Shown: positions 35,590 through 44,318, counted from the first letter of the stretch. The stretch is DNA of 46,496 nt from Deltaproteobacteria bacterium (GCA_016874755.1 VGTH01000045.1:1-46496); one strand, 5' to 3'. The notes: generated by a model not told the origin, from the letters alone. Numbers and translations: made by a program.

Positions 35590-37077
35590 GTGGAAACGTC
35601 CGTGACCAGCAAGCCAGATTCTCTGAAAGACCTAACCGAAATCATCCGTAGCGGCCTTGAAGCCTATCCTAAGGATGGTTTGAAGAAACCGATGACGGCC
35701 TTGTTCGGTGATAGGTACCAGAAACGAGACTTCGAGCCTACGATGCTCCGCGATGCTTATGGACTCGCCAACGAAGGTGAGGATTCTGGTGTCCCATATG
35801 CCGGGTTTATCAACCCCGCCAACCCACCAAGCGGCCCGTACGGCGGAACGAGCCTTGTATGGTTCCCGACAAGCGATGCGGGAACACTTATCGGCTTCGG
35901 CGTCGGCACGCGAGGGCTTACCCCTGATGAAGGAATCCTAATGCGGCCCGGTCACCGGCGACGCATCGTAGCATTGCGACGGTACTTGTCCTGGCTCGGA
36001 GTAGAAGCTTGGACAAAGCCCGATCCCGCAGCTCTTGGAGTGGTAGTTCCCAAGGGTGTGCGTGAACGCTTCCCTGGATTTGAAAAAACATTCCAACGCT
36101 ACGGCCGCGAAATGTATTGCAACGCGGTTGTACCAAGAACTGATGCAGAAAAGGCTCATAAAGTTGTACAGGCATTTATTGATCTGTACGCCCTTGAGCG
36201 GAATTGGCAAATTTTGAAGGCCTTCGAACCCGAATATACCAGCCTACATGATGCACTACGCGCCAATCTTTTCATTGTTCCTAACGTTAACGCTGTGAAC
36301 GACCTCCTCCAACAGCGACGGTTTGTCATTTTGCAGGGTCCCCCGGGAACAGGAAAGACACGCCTCGCCGGTGAAGTTCTCAAAAGTGTTTTTAAAGGGC
36401 ATGGAATGACGGTGCAGTTCCATCCCGCGATCACGTATGAAGATTTCGTAGTAGGGCTCTCACCGAATGAAAAAGCCGGCTCCCTGCAGTTTCATGTTCG
36501 CAAGGGCTGGCTCCTTGAGGCAATCGCACAAGCTAAGGACCATCCTTTCTTGCTCATCGTCGATGAAGTGAACCGAGCAGATTTGGGTAAAGTCCTCGGA
36601 GAGGCAATATTCCTATTCGAGGCTGGAGAGGTCGGCGGAAAGCAAGCGCGTAAAATTTGCTTGCCTCATCCCGTCGATGGGATTTCTGAACTGAGCATTC
36701 CAGAGAACTTCTACCTGCTAGCAACAATGAACACCGCTGACCGAAGCATCCAGAACCTTGATCTCGCCGTACGACGCCGCTTTGCGTTCATGACTGTTTC
36801 TCCAAATCGTGCCGTTGTAGCGGAAAATGCGCCCGATATTGCCGCCAGCTTTTTTGACCGGCTGGCAGAGGTATTCGTTGAACATGCTCCTGCCGATACT
36901 CTCGACTTGATGCCTGGTCATGCCTACTTCCTTGCGGACAATGAAGACGAATTGAAATCGCGCTTCCGACACGAGCTGATACCTCTCATTGACGAGTACC
37001 TCCGACAGGGATTTCTAGGACCTGCCTCCAGCGAACTGCATGCCGTCCGTGACGCACTCGAAGATTGGATCCATTGA
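35590..37077 (+). CDS. mcrB: McrB-like AAA+ restriction GTPase/ATPase with unusual N-terminal domain
   Basis: A 495-residue protein with a McrB-type AAA+ domain: Walker A GPPGTGKT (250-257), Walker B LLIVDEVNRADLGKVLGEA (321-339) and the McrB-specific ATMNTADRSI (378-387) with LDLAVRRRF. McrB hexamers translocate DNA and drive the McrC nuclease, cutting modified or foreign DNA. Residues 1-230 lack the recognisable DUF3578, EVE/YTH or SRA reader and instead carry NPANPPSGPYGGTSLVWFP, a GFGVGTRGLTPDEGIL segment and RPGHRRRIVALRRYL. This may be the target-recognition domain. The start is GTG 35590, without a good Shine-Dalgarno. It runs directly into mcrC. Codon use appears more AT-tolerant than in neighbours, fitting transfer. 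Confidence 0.9.
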   Translation: METSVTSKPDSLKDLTEIIRSGLEAYPKDGLKKPMTALFGDRYQKRDFEPTMLRDAYGLANEGEDSGVPYAGFINPANPPSGPYGGTSLVWFPTSDAGTLIGFGVGTRGLTPDEGILMRPGHRRRIVALRRYLSWLGVEAWTKPDPAALGVVVPKGVRERFPGFEKTFQRYGREMYCNAVVPRTDAEKAHKVVQAFIDLYALERNWQILKAFEPEYTSLHDALRANLFIVPNVNAVNDLLQQRRFVILQGPPGTGKTRLAGEVLKSVFKGHGMTVQFHPAITYEDFVVGLSPNEKAGSLQFHVRKGWLLEAIAQAKDHPFLLIVDEVNRADLGKVLGEAIFLFEAGEVGGKQARKICLPHPVDGISELSIPENFYLLATMNTADRSIQNLDLAVRRRFAFMTVSPNRAVVAENAPDIAASFFDRLAEVFVEHAPADTLDLMPGHAYFLADNEDELKSRFRHELIPLIDEYLRQGFLGPASSELHAVRDALEDWIH

Positions 37078-37081
37078 CGCA

Positions 37082-38506
37082 ATGCGCAAGGCGGTCAGAC
37101 ACAGTCCTGCCCACAAGATCCGGCGGTATGTGTTTCACTCGCCGGAACAGAAGCCCCTCTTTGTCGGCACTGACCATGGCAATCCAATAACCATTTCGGC
37201 CGAATACTTTGCGCCTAAGCAGCAAGGGGGTGGTTGGGGGCCATTCGCCGAGTCATTCTTGCGAGCCAACGATCTCGCATTCAAACATCTCGAACTCCAG
37301 CTGGAGGTCGGCGCAAGCTCACAAGGCACTATCATACGCCTTCACCCCGGCGGCCGGGCTGGCGCAATGCCGTTGTGTTCAGCGCAAACGCAGCAAGTGG
37401 TCGGCGGCATTATCATCAAGCCACGCTTTGGATGGGGCGGTGTCGGAGAAGTTCTCAACGAGGTCGGTTGGCATGCTTCACTCGAGTTTGCCGACCTACC
37501 GATGGTACCTGGGAGTGGCCGGGAAGTACCCCCGTGGGTGATCGCAGGACCGGTCATATCCCGGCTGGCTGCATTGCTCGCACAAGTTCGGCGCGGCTAC
37601 CGCGTTGCACATGAGACACTTACGAAACCACGCGGACAAATCATATGGAACGAATACCTCGCCGGACCTCTCCGCACTGGCATGTGGCATCAGCTTCCTT
37701 GCACATTCCCAGAGCTATCTAACGACCCTCAATTACGTTCGATGGTGAGGTGGTGTCTTGAACGGCTCCGTCGGGGGCTCCTCGAGACTGGAGGTAACGA
37801 CAAAACAGCCACCACTTTGGCAATGGTCGCTGAGAAGCTTATCGGGCTCTTGCGCGATGTTCATTCCCGCATGCCTCGGAAAGCTGAGATCGAAGCGCGC
37901 ATGGGTGGCAGCTACCTTGAGCATGACGCGATTCGGCGAGGCATCGAGGCGATGGGATGGGTCGCTGATGAGCGCGGTCTTGGCGGTGGCCGCGAGCTCG
38001 ATGGACTCGCATGGCATCTCCCACTTTCTGAACTCTGGGAGTCGTTCGTTGAAATGATTGTTCGTCGGGAAGCATCGCTGGTGGGAGCAGACGTCCGGTG
38101 TGGTCGAAAATTAGAGACGGTATTCCCGATACGTTGGACCGATTCTAGCCTGCGGGGCATGTCACATCTCGTCCCAGACTTCGTGGTTAGGCATCGAGAT
38201 CAAGTAAAAATCATCGATGCGAAATATAAAGCCCACTTTTCTGAATTGGATGAGTCGGGCTGGCTTAAGATGGCCGAGAACTCTCGTGAAGCCCACCGAG
38301 CAGATTTCCATCAGGTTCTGGCAGATGCCGCACTTTTCGATGCCAAGCAGACGACGGTCACCCTTGTTTATCCGCTTCGGCACTCGACTTATGAGGCCTT
38401 ATCCGCGCGCAAGCGCGACGTTGTTCGTGCAGATCTCAGCTTTGCTGGAAGAACGATTCAAGCAGAGCTTCGCGGAGTGCCATTCGGGGCGGAGTGGAAT
38501 AACTGA
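37082..38506 (+). CDS. mcrC: McrC-like PD-(D/E)xK nuclease subunit
   Basis: A 474-residue partner of McrB. The C-terminal nuclease core has LPLSELWESFVE followed by HLVPDFVV (Asp366) and KIIDAKYK (Asp379-x-Lys381), the PD-(D/E)xK catalytic set. The N-terminal 200 residues would bind the McrB ring, as in known McrC. At 474 residues it is longer than E. coli McrC (about 350). ATG 37082 lies five bases past the mcrB stop; an alternative ATG at 37040 would overlap mcrB by 38 bases. Both options imply translational coupling. The A-rich sequence GATAAAAAAAAATAGG follows the stop. All catalytic residues appear intact, so the pair is probably active. Confidence 0.88.
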   Translation: MRKAVRHSPAHKIRRYVFHSPEQKPLFVGTDHGNPITISAEYFAPKQQGGGWGPFAESFLRANDLAFKHLELQLEVGASSQGTIIRLHPGGRAGAMPLCSAQTQQVVGGIIIKPRFGWGGVGEVLNEVGWHASLEFADLPMVPGSGREVPPWVIAGPVISRLAALLAQVRRGYRVAHETLTKPRGQIIWNEYLAGPLRTGMWHQLPCTFPELSNDPQLRSMVRWCLERLRRGLLETGGNDKTATTLAMVAEKLIGLLRDVHSRMPRKAEIEARMGGSYLEHDAIRRGIEAMGWVADERGLGGGRELDGLAWHLPLSELWESFVEMIVRREASLVGADVRCGRKLETVFPIRWTDSSLRGMSHLVPDFVVRHRDQVKIIDAKYKAHFSELDESGWLKMAENSREAHRADFHQVLADAALFDAKQTTVTLVYPLRHSTYEALSARKRDVVRADLSFAGRTIQAELRGVPFGAEWNN

Positions 38507-38698
38507 TCCAGATAAAAAAAAATAGGTGCTTCCCAACAAGGTGTAGAAACAGCCGGCGCGAGAGCTGTTGCCTCGCAAGGGAGAAGACATCTACGTGCTT
38601 GAAGCTTAATCGAGCAGCTAATACGCCCCGGTCGTTTGGGGACTCTTGAAGGATGTCCCTGTTCTGACGTAGGTTAGCCGGGTCCAGAGGAGGTGTCT

Positions 38699-39112
38699 AT
38701 GCTAACGACGCAAGGAATGCTTCATTTCAGCCTTGCCGTGACCGATCTGGCGCGCAGCCGGAAGTTTTACGAAGAAATTCTTGGCTTGAAAGTCGTTGGC
38801 CAGTCACCGCGCATGGTGTTCCTGGAGATTGGTAACGTGCACCTGATTCTCGCCAAGGGCAACGATGTCATGAAGTACGATTCGACCAAGAGCTCGCCTG
38901 TGCATCATGCGTTTCGCGTCAAACCGGAGGAGTTTCAATCGTCGATCGATGATCTGCGCCGCAACGGCGTCGAGGTTTTCAATATCGAGAACCGCAACCA
39001 AGGCGTGTTCTGGGGGCCGCAGGCTTATTTTCTCGACCCCGACGGTAACAAGCTCGAGATCTACGCCGGGCCCGGAGCCCAGGCGATCGAAGGCGTGGTC
39101 GAATTTAACTAG
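38699..39112 (+). CDS. VOC-family (glyoxalase/dioxygenase-fold) protein
   Basis: A 137-residue two-module vicinal-oxygen-chelate protein. The first module has LHFSLAVTDLARSRKFYEEI (metal His in LHFS) and VFLEIGNVHLILAKG. The second has the PVHHAFRV histidines, WGPQAYFLDPDGNKLEI and the C-terminal Glu. Members bind divalent metal and include glyoxalases, fosfomycin resistance enzymes and extradiol dioxygenases. GAGGAGG (38687-38693) sits five bases before ATG 38699. It is monocistronic and converges with the methyltransferase gene over a hairpin at 39158. The substrate is unknown. Confidence 0.92.
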   Translation: MLTTQGMLHFSLAVTDLARSRKFYEEILGLKVVGQSPRMVFLEIGNVHLILAKGNDVMKYDSTKSSPVHHAFRVKPEEFQSSIDDLRRNGVEVFNIENRNQGVFWGPQAYFLDPDGNKLEIYAGPGAQAIEGVVEFN

Positions 39113-39157
39113 TTATCGGCGGCGCCGCCGCCGAGTCAGTTTAACAATCAGGCAAAA

Positions 39158-39189
39158 TAAGAAGCGCACGCTTTGGGCGGGCGCTTCTT
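39158..39189. terminator. Bidirectional terminator hairpin
   Basis: AAGAAGCGC (39158-39166), a 14-base loop, GCGCTTCTT (39181-39189). On the minus strand it is followed by TTATTTTG. It lies between the convergent VOC and methyltransferase genes. Confidence 0.6.
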
Positions 39190-39240
39190 TGAGGATTCTT
39201 CCGGACTTCGGGTTAATTCAGCCTTCCGCTTTCATAGCTC

Positions 39241-40053
39241 CTACTTCTTCGTTGCTGTCCACTTGGTGCCGACCTTCACCGTGCCATCGATCGTGTTGCC
39301 GTTCACTCGGCCGGCGTATTCATTGCCGCCCGCGCTAAAGGTGATTTGCTCGCCGTTCATCTTGCCGGTAATCGGCGTTACGACATTACCGTTTCGCAGC
39401 GTGCCAGAGAGCATCTGAAAAGTTTGCTTTAGTGTCAGCTCGCCCTGCGGGGTTTGCCAGGTGCCTTCGACCTTGGCGGGTACGATCCACAACATGGCCG
39501 TGCACCAGTTGGTGCAGCCTTCGACCCGTTCGGTCTGATCGGGCTTCCACTCTTCCATGTCGAACGAGTTCGAGACGATGCGTGTGCCGGGTTTCAGGTT
39601 GAGGATTTTCGGGCGTAGTTTCAGGTTGATACTTGGGAGTAGGAACATCGTGATCACTTGCGCCTGAGAGAAGTCGCTTTCGAAGAGATCGGCCTTCGCG
39701 AAGCTTGCCTTGTCGGTGACGCCTTCCTTGGCCGCGTTGCGTTTCGACAACTCGACCATGTCGGGGTTGTACTCGATGCCGTGCGCTTTCGAACCGCGTT
39801 TGGCTGCGGTGATGACCGTGCGGCCGTCGCCCGAGCCCAGGTCGATTACGTAGTCCTTTGGCGTGACTTTCGCCATGTCGAGCATTTTGTCCACTAGCGC
39901 CTGCGGTGTCGGCACCCAAACCACGTCTTTGCCTGCCTGGCCAACCTCGGGCTGATAGTCTTTGGCGGCCTGCGCAAATACGCTGCTGTAGCTGGCGACT
40001 AGCGACAAACAAAGCGCCGCGATTAGCCCGCGCTCAAGTTGCAAACGGTTCAT
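39241..40053 (-). CDS. Exported class I SAM methyltransferase
   Basis: A 270-residue protein with an N-terminal signal peptide (about 1-28, LIAALCLSLVASYSSVFAQA) followed by VVWVPTPQALVDKMLDMA and a class I methyltransferase fold. The SAM-binding motif is DLGSGDGR (71-78) and the acidic end of strand 2 is IEYN (93-96). The C-terminal 80 residues (about 190-270) form a beta-rich repeat domain (GTWQTPQGELTL, SGTLRNGNVVTPITGKM, YAGRVNGNTIDGTV). GAGGAGGG lies just before the ATG at 40053. A secreted methyltransferase is unusual because SAM is cytosolic. The methyl acceptor is unknown. It is monocistronic. Confidence 0.85.
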   Translation of the reverse strand: MNRLQLERGLIAALCLSLVASYSSVFAQAAKDYQPEVGQAGKDVVWVPTPQALVDKMLDMAKVTPKDYVIDLGSGDGRTVITAAKRGSKAHGIEYNPDMVELSKRNAAKEGVTDKASFAKADLFESDFSQAQVITMFLLPSINLKLRPKILNLKPGTRIVSNSFDMEEWKPDQTERVEGCTNWCTAMLWIVPAKVEGTWQTPQGELTLKQTFQMLSGTLRNGNVVTPITGKMNGEQITFSAGGNEYAGRVNGNTIDGTVKVGTKWTATKK

Positions 40054-40236
40054 TTTCCCTCCTCAAAGCCCCTATGAATTTCACTCAAGCGTAACATGCC
40101 AATCCGGAAAATAAAGGATAGCGCGAGCCATTTTGGGAAGGAGTCCCCTTGCGACTTTGGTCTCAAAGAGGGCTTCGTGGTGAAACACAAACGAGCGCAT
40201 CGCAACGATAAGCACGCTGATGGGTGGGACGCCACA

Positions 40237-41547
40237 CTAGGATTCTAAACTGCGGATCGCCGGAATGCGCCACGCCACCAGCAGTGTGAGCAGGATGACA
40301 ATGGCGCCCATGGCCGCGACGGTCATCGGCGCGCCGACAAAGTGCGCGAAGGTGCCGGCGAACAGGGCGCCCAGCGGCATAAATCCGCGATCGAGCATGT
40401 ACAGGCTCAACACGCGACCGCGCAAACTGTCCGGCACGATCATTTGCAGCATGGTCGCGGTGCTGGCGAGAAAAAACATTTGGAACATGCCAACGAGGAC
40501 AAGGCTCACCAGCGCCAGCGGAAACCAGGTGATCTGCGAGAAGAGCATCAGAAAACTGCCGAGCACGACGATGCTGCCAATCAGAAACGTCCCCTGGCGC
40601 CGGATGCGATCGCCCAGCGAGGCGATGGTGAGAATTGCGATCACCGCGCCGAGGCCGGGCGCCGCCATGAGCAGCCCGAGGCCTTCCGGGCCGATCTTCA
40701 ACACGTCTTTTTGAAACACCGGCATCAGAGTTTGATAGGGCACGGCGAAAACCCGCGGCACGTAGGCCAGCGTCATCAGCGCGAGCACCGCCGGCGTCGA
40801 CCAGACGTAGGCGAAGCCTTCTTTGAGATTGGCGAGCGCCGATCCTTTTTTGGCTTCGGCGGGCTGCGGCGGCACGTTCATTTTGTAGATCATCGCTAGC
40901 ACGCCGAGGTAGGCGACGGCCTGGACAAAAAAATTCTCCGCGGCGCCAAACCAGGCGATCAGTGCGCCGCCCAGCGCCGGACCGATGACCTTCATCATGT
41001 TGAAGCCGCCGGAGTTGAGCGCCACCGCGTTGGCCAATTCCTCTTTGGGCACGGCGCTGGGGATCAAACTCATGCGCACCGGTTCAGTGATAGTCCAGGC
41101 GATGCCGGTGACTAGCGTGAAAACGAAGAGATGCGATACGTGCAAGTAGGGCGACGCGACCAGCGCGCCAAAAACAACCGCGGTGACGATCAGCACCCAC
41201 TGCGTGCCGACCAAGAGCTTGCGACGGTCCATGCGATCGGCGGCGACGCCAGCCAAAGGCCCGGTGACGAGAAATGGCAACGCGCGCAGGCCGTTCAGCG
41301 CACCGAGCAGCACCGAGTTGCCAGTGAGATCGTAGAGCAGCCAGCCGAGGGTGACTTGCTGCACCCATTGGCCGGCGCTCATCATCACCGTGCCGGTCCA
41401 AAGATAGCGAAAGTCGAGATGACGCAGCGATGAAAAGGTCTGAAAGCGCGAACGGCTTGGCGCAGTTTTGACCTGCGAGTCGACTTGTTCGGCGGGTTTT
41501 TCTTGTTCGAGAGTTTCGTCGCGGGCCGCTGATTCTGGTCGAGACAT
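40237..41547 (-). CDS. MFS transporter, EntS-like (MFS_3)
   Basis: A 436-residue major-facilitator protein with about 12 membrane helices and a 40-residue charged N-terminal extension (about 1-40, EQEKPAEQVDSQVK). Family marks are SSLRHLDFRYLWTGTVMMSA before helix 1, GPLAGVAADRMDRRKLLVG between helices 2 and 3, and SLGDRIRRQGTFLIG in the second half. EntS-type members export siderophores or drugs. No siderophore biosynthesis gene is nearby, so the substrate is open. The start at 41547 has no clear Shine-Dalgarno. Confidence 0.9.
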   Translation of the reverse strand: MSRPESAARDETLEQEKPAEQVDSQVKTAPSRSRFQTFSSLRHLDFRYLWTGTVMMSAGQWVQQVTLGWLLYDLTGNSVLLGALNGLRALPFLVTGPLAGVAADRMDRRKLLVGTQWVLIVTAVVFGALVASPYLHVSHLFVFTLVTGIAWTITEPVRMSLIPSAVPKEELANAVALNSGGFNMMKVIGPALGGALIAWFGAAENFFVQAVAYLGVLAMIYKMNVPPQPAEAKKGSALANLKEGFAYVWSTPAVLALMTLAYVPRVFAVPYQTLMPVFQKDVLKIGPEGLGLLMAAPGLGAVIAILTIASLGDRIRRQGTFLIGSIVVLGSFLMLFSQITWFPLALVSLVLVGMFQMFFLASTATMLQMIVPDSLRGRVLSLYMLDRGFMPLGALFAGTFAHFVGAPMTVAAMGAIVILLTLLVAWRIPAIRSLES

Positions 41548-41670
41548 GGGACTTGTTTCAACCTAACAAGAATCGGACTGGGTTACGAACGGATTGGCTG
41601 TCACTGGCGAACTTGCGCTTCCCAACGTTGCGCCACTGTGTTACAACGCGCCCAAATTCAACGAGCTGGT

Positions 41671-41692
41671 CCCCCCCTTTGTAAAGGGGGGG
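41671..41692. repeat. CCCCCCCTTTGTAAAGGGGG hairpin
   Basis: CCCCCCCTTT-GT-AAAGGGGGGG, followed by AGGGGGATTTTC. A second copy lies at 43941-43960. It sits between divergent MFS and binding-protein genes; bases 41738-41751 (CTCCCTTTTACAAA) look like a decayed arm. Confidence 0.7.
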
Positions 41693-41774
41693 GAGGGGGA
41701 TTTTCTTCTCTTCGCGCGGAGCGAATTTCCCTCGGTCTCCCTTTTACAAACGGAGATGGTAAGGAGGTAACGCT

Positions 41775-42746
41775 GTGAGCAAAATTATTTCTACGGTTTT
41801 TTGTCTCCTTCTGTTACAAACACCGGGCCTCGCTCAGGAGAAAATCAAATTCCCCGTCGGCGTTTCCTCCAAAGTCCTTGGCTACGGCCACCTCTGGGCC
41901 GCCTGGCGGCGCGGCTATTTCGACCGCGAAGGCTTCGACGCGCAGGTCGTGCTCATGCGTGGCACCGCGCCGGCGGTGCAGGCGCTGGTCGGTAATTCTA
42001 TTTCGGCGGCGTTGCTTGCTACCGACGGTACCATCACCGCGGTGGAGCAAGGCGCCGATTTGGTGATGGCGGCGAGCGGCAGCAAGATTACGCATTTCCT
42101 GATCGGTGCGAAGAACTACAAGACCTACGAAGATCTGCGCGGGGCAACCATTGGTTCTTCGACGCTAACGTCCGGAACTACGTTTGTCCTGCGGCGAGCT
42201 CTCAAATTGAAGGGCTTGGAGTATCCGCGCGATTACAAGTTGCTCAGTGTCGGGGGCACCACCGAGGCATTCTTGGCGATGAACGCTGGGCAAACCGTGG
42301 CGTCGATGATGGCGGTGCCCTATGCATTTCGCGCCCAGGAACAGGGATTCAACGTGATCGGCAAAATGTTCGAGGTGTTTCCGAACTATCTGCTTTCTTC
42401 GTATTCGTTTCGGCGCAGTTGGGCCGAGAAAAATCGTCCGGTTGTCGTGCGATTTTTTAAAGCGATCATCCGGGCCAAGAAATGGTTCGAGCAAGACAGG
42501 AAAACGGCGATCGAATTCTTGTCCAAGGGATTTCAGCTGACGCCGGCGCACGCCGAGAAAGGCTTGGACTTTTATCTGCAAACGCCGTCGTGGAACCCCG
42601 AGCTGGAAATCGAAATGGACGGGCTCAAGACCGTCGTCGATATTTATGCTGAGCAAAATAACTTAAAAGGCCCGCCGCCCAATCCGGAAAAATACGTCGA
42701 CCAGAGTTACTTGCGCCAGGCGCTGAAGGAACTCGGATTGCGATAA
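41775..42746 (+). CDS. NMT1-like substrate-binding protein
   Basis: A 323-residue exported binding protein of the NMT1/TauA/SsuA class. Signal peptide about 1-20 (IISTVFCLLLLQTPGLAQ). Features are HLWAAWRRGYFDREGFDAQV, a LVGNSISAALLATDGTITAV pocket stretch, LRGATIGSSTLTSGTT and a C-terminal YVDQSYLRQALKELG. GTG 41775 is preceded by a perfect AAGGAGG at seven-base spacing. No permease or ATPase of the matching class is nearby. It is a second orphan NMT1-type binding protein, diverged from the one at 13458. The ligand is unknown; the neighbouring membrane gene at 42813 may be cotranscribed. Confidence 0.87.
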   Translation: MSKIISTVFCLLLLQTPGLAQEKIKFPVGVSSKVLGYGHLWAAWRRGYFDREGFDAQVVLMRGTAPAVQALVGNSISAALLATDGTITAVEQGADLVMAASGSKITHFLIGAKNYKTYEDLRGATIGSSTLTSGTTFVLRRALKLKGLEYPRDYKLLSVGGTTEAFLAMNAGQTVASMMAVPYAFRAQEQGFNVIGKMFEVFPNYLLSSYSFRRSWAEKNRPVVVRFFKAIIRAKKWFEQDRKTAIEFLSKGFQLTPAHAEKGLDFYLQTPSWNPELEIEMDGLKTVVDIYAEQNNLKGPPPNPEKYVDQSYLRQALKELGLR

Positions 42747-42812
42747 CCCCCGCTTGTTTTGCGACGTGAAGATTTTGTTTGGATTTGTCGACGGTAAGAT
42801 CCACGTGCCTTG

Positions 42813-43859
42813 ATGGCAGAAACTGATCTTACTGCAAACAACGTCCCACAAAGCCTGCGGGCTCGGATAGTTGCATGGCTCCACCGGCATGAAAAACAAC
42901 TCTGGTGGTTTCATAGCCTGTACGCTCTGCTCCTGGGCATCGGCATCATGTGGCTGGGCAACCGCAACTACGCGTTCCTGCGCCTCGCGGTGTTTCACGT
43001 CGGTTTCATATGGCTTTCCAGCTTGCTACTGCGGCGAGTGATAGAGTCGACCACGCTGGCGCCAAAATGGGCGGGATGGATTCGCGCGATCATCAACTAT
43101 TTCAATAAGAACTTTTATCAGCAGGTGCTCTTCTTTGTGCTGCCGATTTATTACGGCAGTGCCACGCTTGCCGCCGGAAATTTTATTTTTGTCGTTTTGA
43201 TCGCGGTCTCAGCGCTGCTCTCCAGTCTCGATGTCGTTTACGATCGCCAGCTCTCGGTGCGGCGCAGTTTGAGCGCGATCTTTTTCGCTTTCAACCTGTT
43301 TGTGCTCATCAACGTCATGTTGCCGGTGCTCTGGAGCGTCAGCAATGCTTGGGCGATGCGGGCAAGCGTTTTGTGCGCGATGGTTGGCTTTGTGACGCTG
43401 TACTTTCCGTGGCTGCGGTTGCGCAGCTTCAACCGAGTTGTCGTGGCCGTCGTCGCTGTTGCACTGGTCGTGCTCGTCGAGCTTGGCCGCGCCTACGTGC
43501 CGCCGGCACCGCTGTGCTTGGTGTGGAGCGAGTTTGGCCGCGAATTCGACAAGAGCGCAATGCGCGTGACCAATCCGGTAGAGTCCCTCGAACCCGGTGG
43601 TCCGCTGCGGCTTTGGGGATTGACCGCGATCCGTGCACCCCTCGGCCTAAAAGAACGGGTGCGCCATCGCTGGTATCTGGACGATAAACTGATTTTCAGC
43701 TCGGCAGCTTTCGAGATTACCGGTGGGCGTGAGGACGGCTTTCGGCTATGGACGGTTGTATCGATTGAAAAACTCTCTGCCGGTTCAAAACTTTACGTCG
43801 ATGTCGAGACCGAGAGTGGACAATTGATCGGACGAGCACGCATCAGAGTGCCAGAGTAG
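42813..43859 (+). CDS. DUF5924-DUF2914-like membrane protein
   Basis: A 348-residue protein with about seven membrane helices in residues 30-220 (LLLGIGIMWLGNRNYAFLRL, QVLFFVLPIYYGSATLA, LFVLINVMLPVLWSV) and a soluble C-terminal domain (about 225-348). That domain reads like DUF2914: HRWYLDDKLIFSSAAFEITG, then GFRLWTVVSIEKLSAGSKL and VDVETESGQLIGRARI. The pairing of a DUF5924 membrane part and DUF2914 is known but has no assigned function. ATG 42813 follows a TTG at 42810; neither has a good Shine-Dalgarno. It lies 66 bases after the binding-protein gene. Confidence 0.82.
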   Translation: MAETDLTANNVPQSLRARIVAWLHRHEKQLWWFHSLYALLLGIGIMWLGNRNYAFLRLAVFHVGFIWLSSLLLRRVIESTTLAPKWAGWIRAIINYFNKNFYQQVLFFVLPIYYGSATLAAGNFIFVVLIAVSALLSSLDVVYDRQLSVRRSLSAIFFAFNLFVLINVMLPVLWSVSNAWAMRASVLCAMVGFVTLYFPWLRLRSFNRVVVAVVAVALVVLVELGRAYVPPAPLCLVWSEFGREFDKSAMRVTNPVESLEPGGPLRLWGLTAIRAPLGLKERVRHRWYLDDKLIFSSAAFEITGGREDGFRLWTVVSIEKLSAGSKLYVDVETESGQLIGRARIRVPE

Positions 43860-43866
43860 GATATCT

Positions 43867-43935
43867 CGCGCCAAGGCGCCAAGACGCCAAGTTGCGATAA
43901 TTAGTGTTTCTTAACTTTGCGCCTTAGCGCCTTTG
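43867..43935. repeat. CGCCAAGA/GCGCCTTAG inverted repeat
   Basis: The left arm CGCGCCAAGGCGCCAAGACG-CCAAGTTGCG faces the right arm CTTTGCGCCTTAGCGCCTTTG (43915-43935). It is the inverted-pair form of the 14459 family, directly after the DUF5924-like stop. Confidence 0.7.
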
Positions 43936-44318
43936 CTGGCCCCCCTTTTTCAAAGGGGGGAATCGAACTGCCACTGACGTTAAGTCTCGAAGCGTCGCTC
44001 TTGTTAGTGCTCGTGTTGCTTGTCGTTTGCTGAGGCTGAAATCACGATAATCTGCGCTGTGGCGCAAGTTTTGTACCGCGTTAAGGTCCGCAGCCATAAA
44101 GCTGAAAATAATTTTTGTCTTCTTGTCAGTTCATTCGCAAATGTTGCTTGCAAACCGCTATGTGTCCACTCTACTCGTTTGAAGCCTGCGCGTTCCAGGG
44201 CATATTGTGCGGCTTGATACATGGCGCAATAAGCGCGGCTCACTGCAGAGTTATAGAGGCCTTTGTCATAGCAAAGTCCAGCAGCTTCAAGGGATTCCGT
44301 CGCTTTGTTTGTGTCCAT
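43924..44318 (-). pseudogene. HEPN-domain protein, frameshifted
   Basis: ATG 44318 opens a UPF0332-type HEPN domain: ESLEAAGLCYDKGLYNSAVS and RAYCAMYQAAQYALE (helices 1-2), then FANELTRRQKLFSA. The open frame then reads implausibly (LTRYKTCATAQ) to 44004. From about 44105 the adjacent frame gives the expected HEPN ending (MAADLNAVQNLRHSADYRDF, SLSKRQATRALTRAT) and runs to a stop at 43924. One indel in the AAAAATTATTTT tract (about 44103-44116) would rejoin them into roughly 131 residues. HEPN proteins of this type usually pair with an MNT nucleotidyltransferase antitoxin; no MNT gene is adjacent. The lesion may be decay or a homopolymer error. Confidence 0.75.
43941..43960. repeat. CCCCCTTTTTCAAAGGGGGG hairpin
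   Basis: A short palindrome of the same family as 41671-41692. The repaired reading frame of the HEPN pseudogene would run through it. Confidence 0.65.

Noticed and set aside
33516-38506. VWA lipoprotein and McrBC as one defence system
   Set aside because: The VWA protein has a lipobox and YfbK-type domains, lies 370 bases away with a separate strong ribosome binding site, and differs in composition; adjacency alone does not link them.
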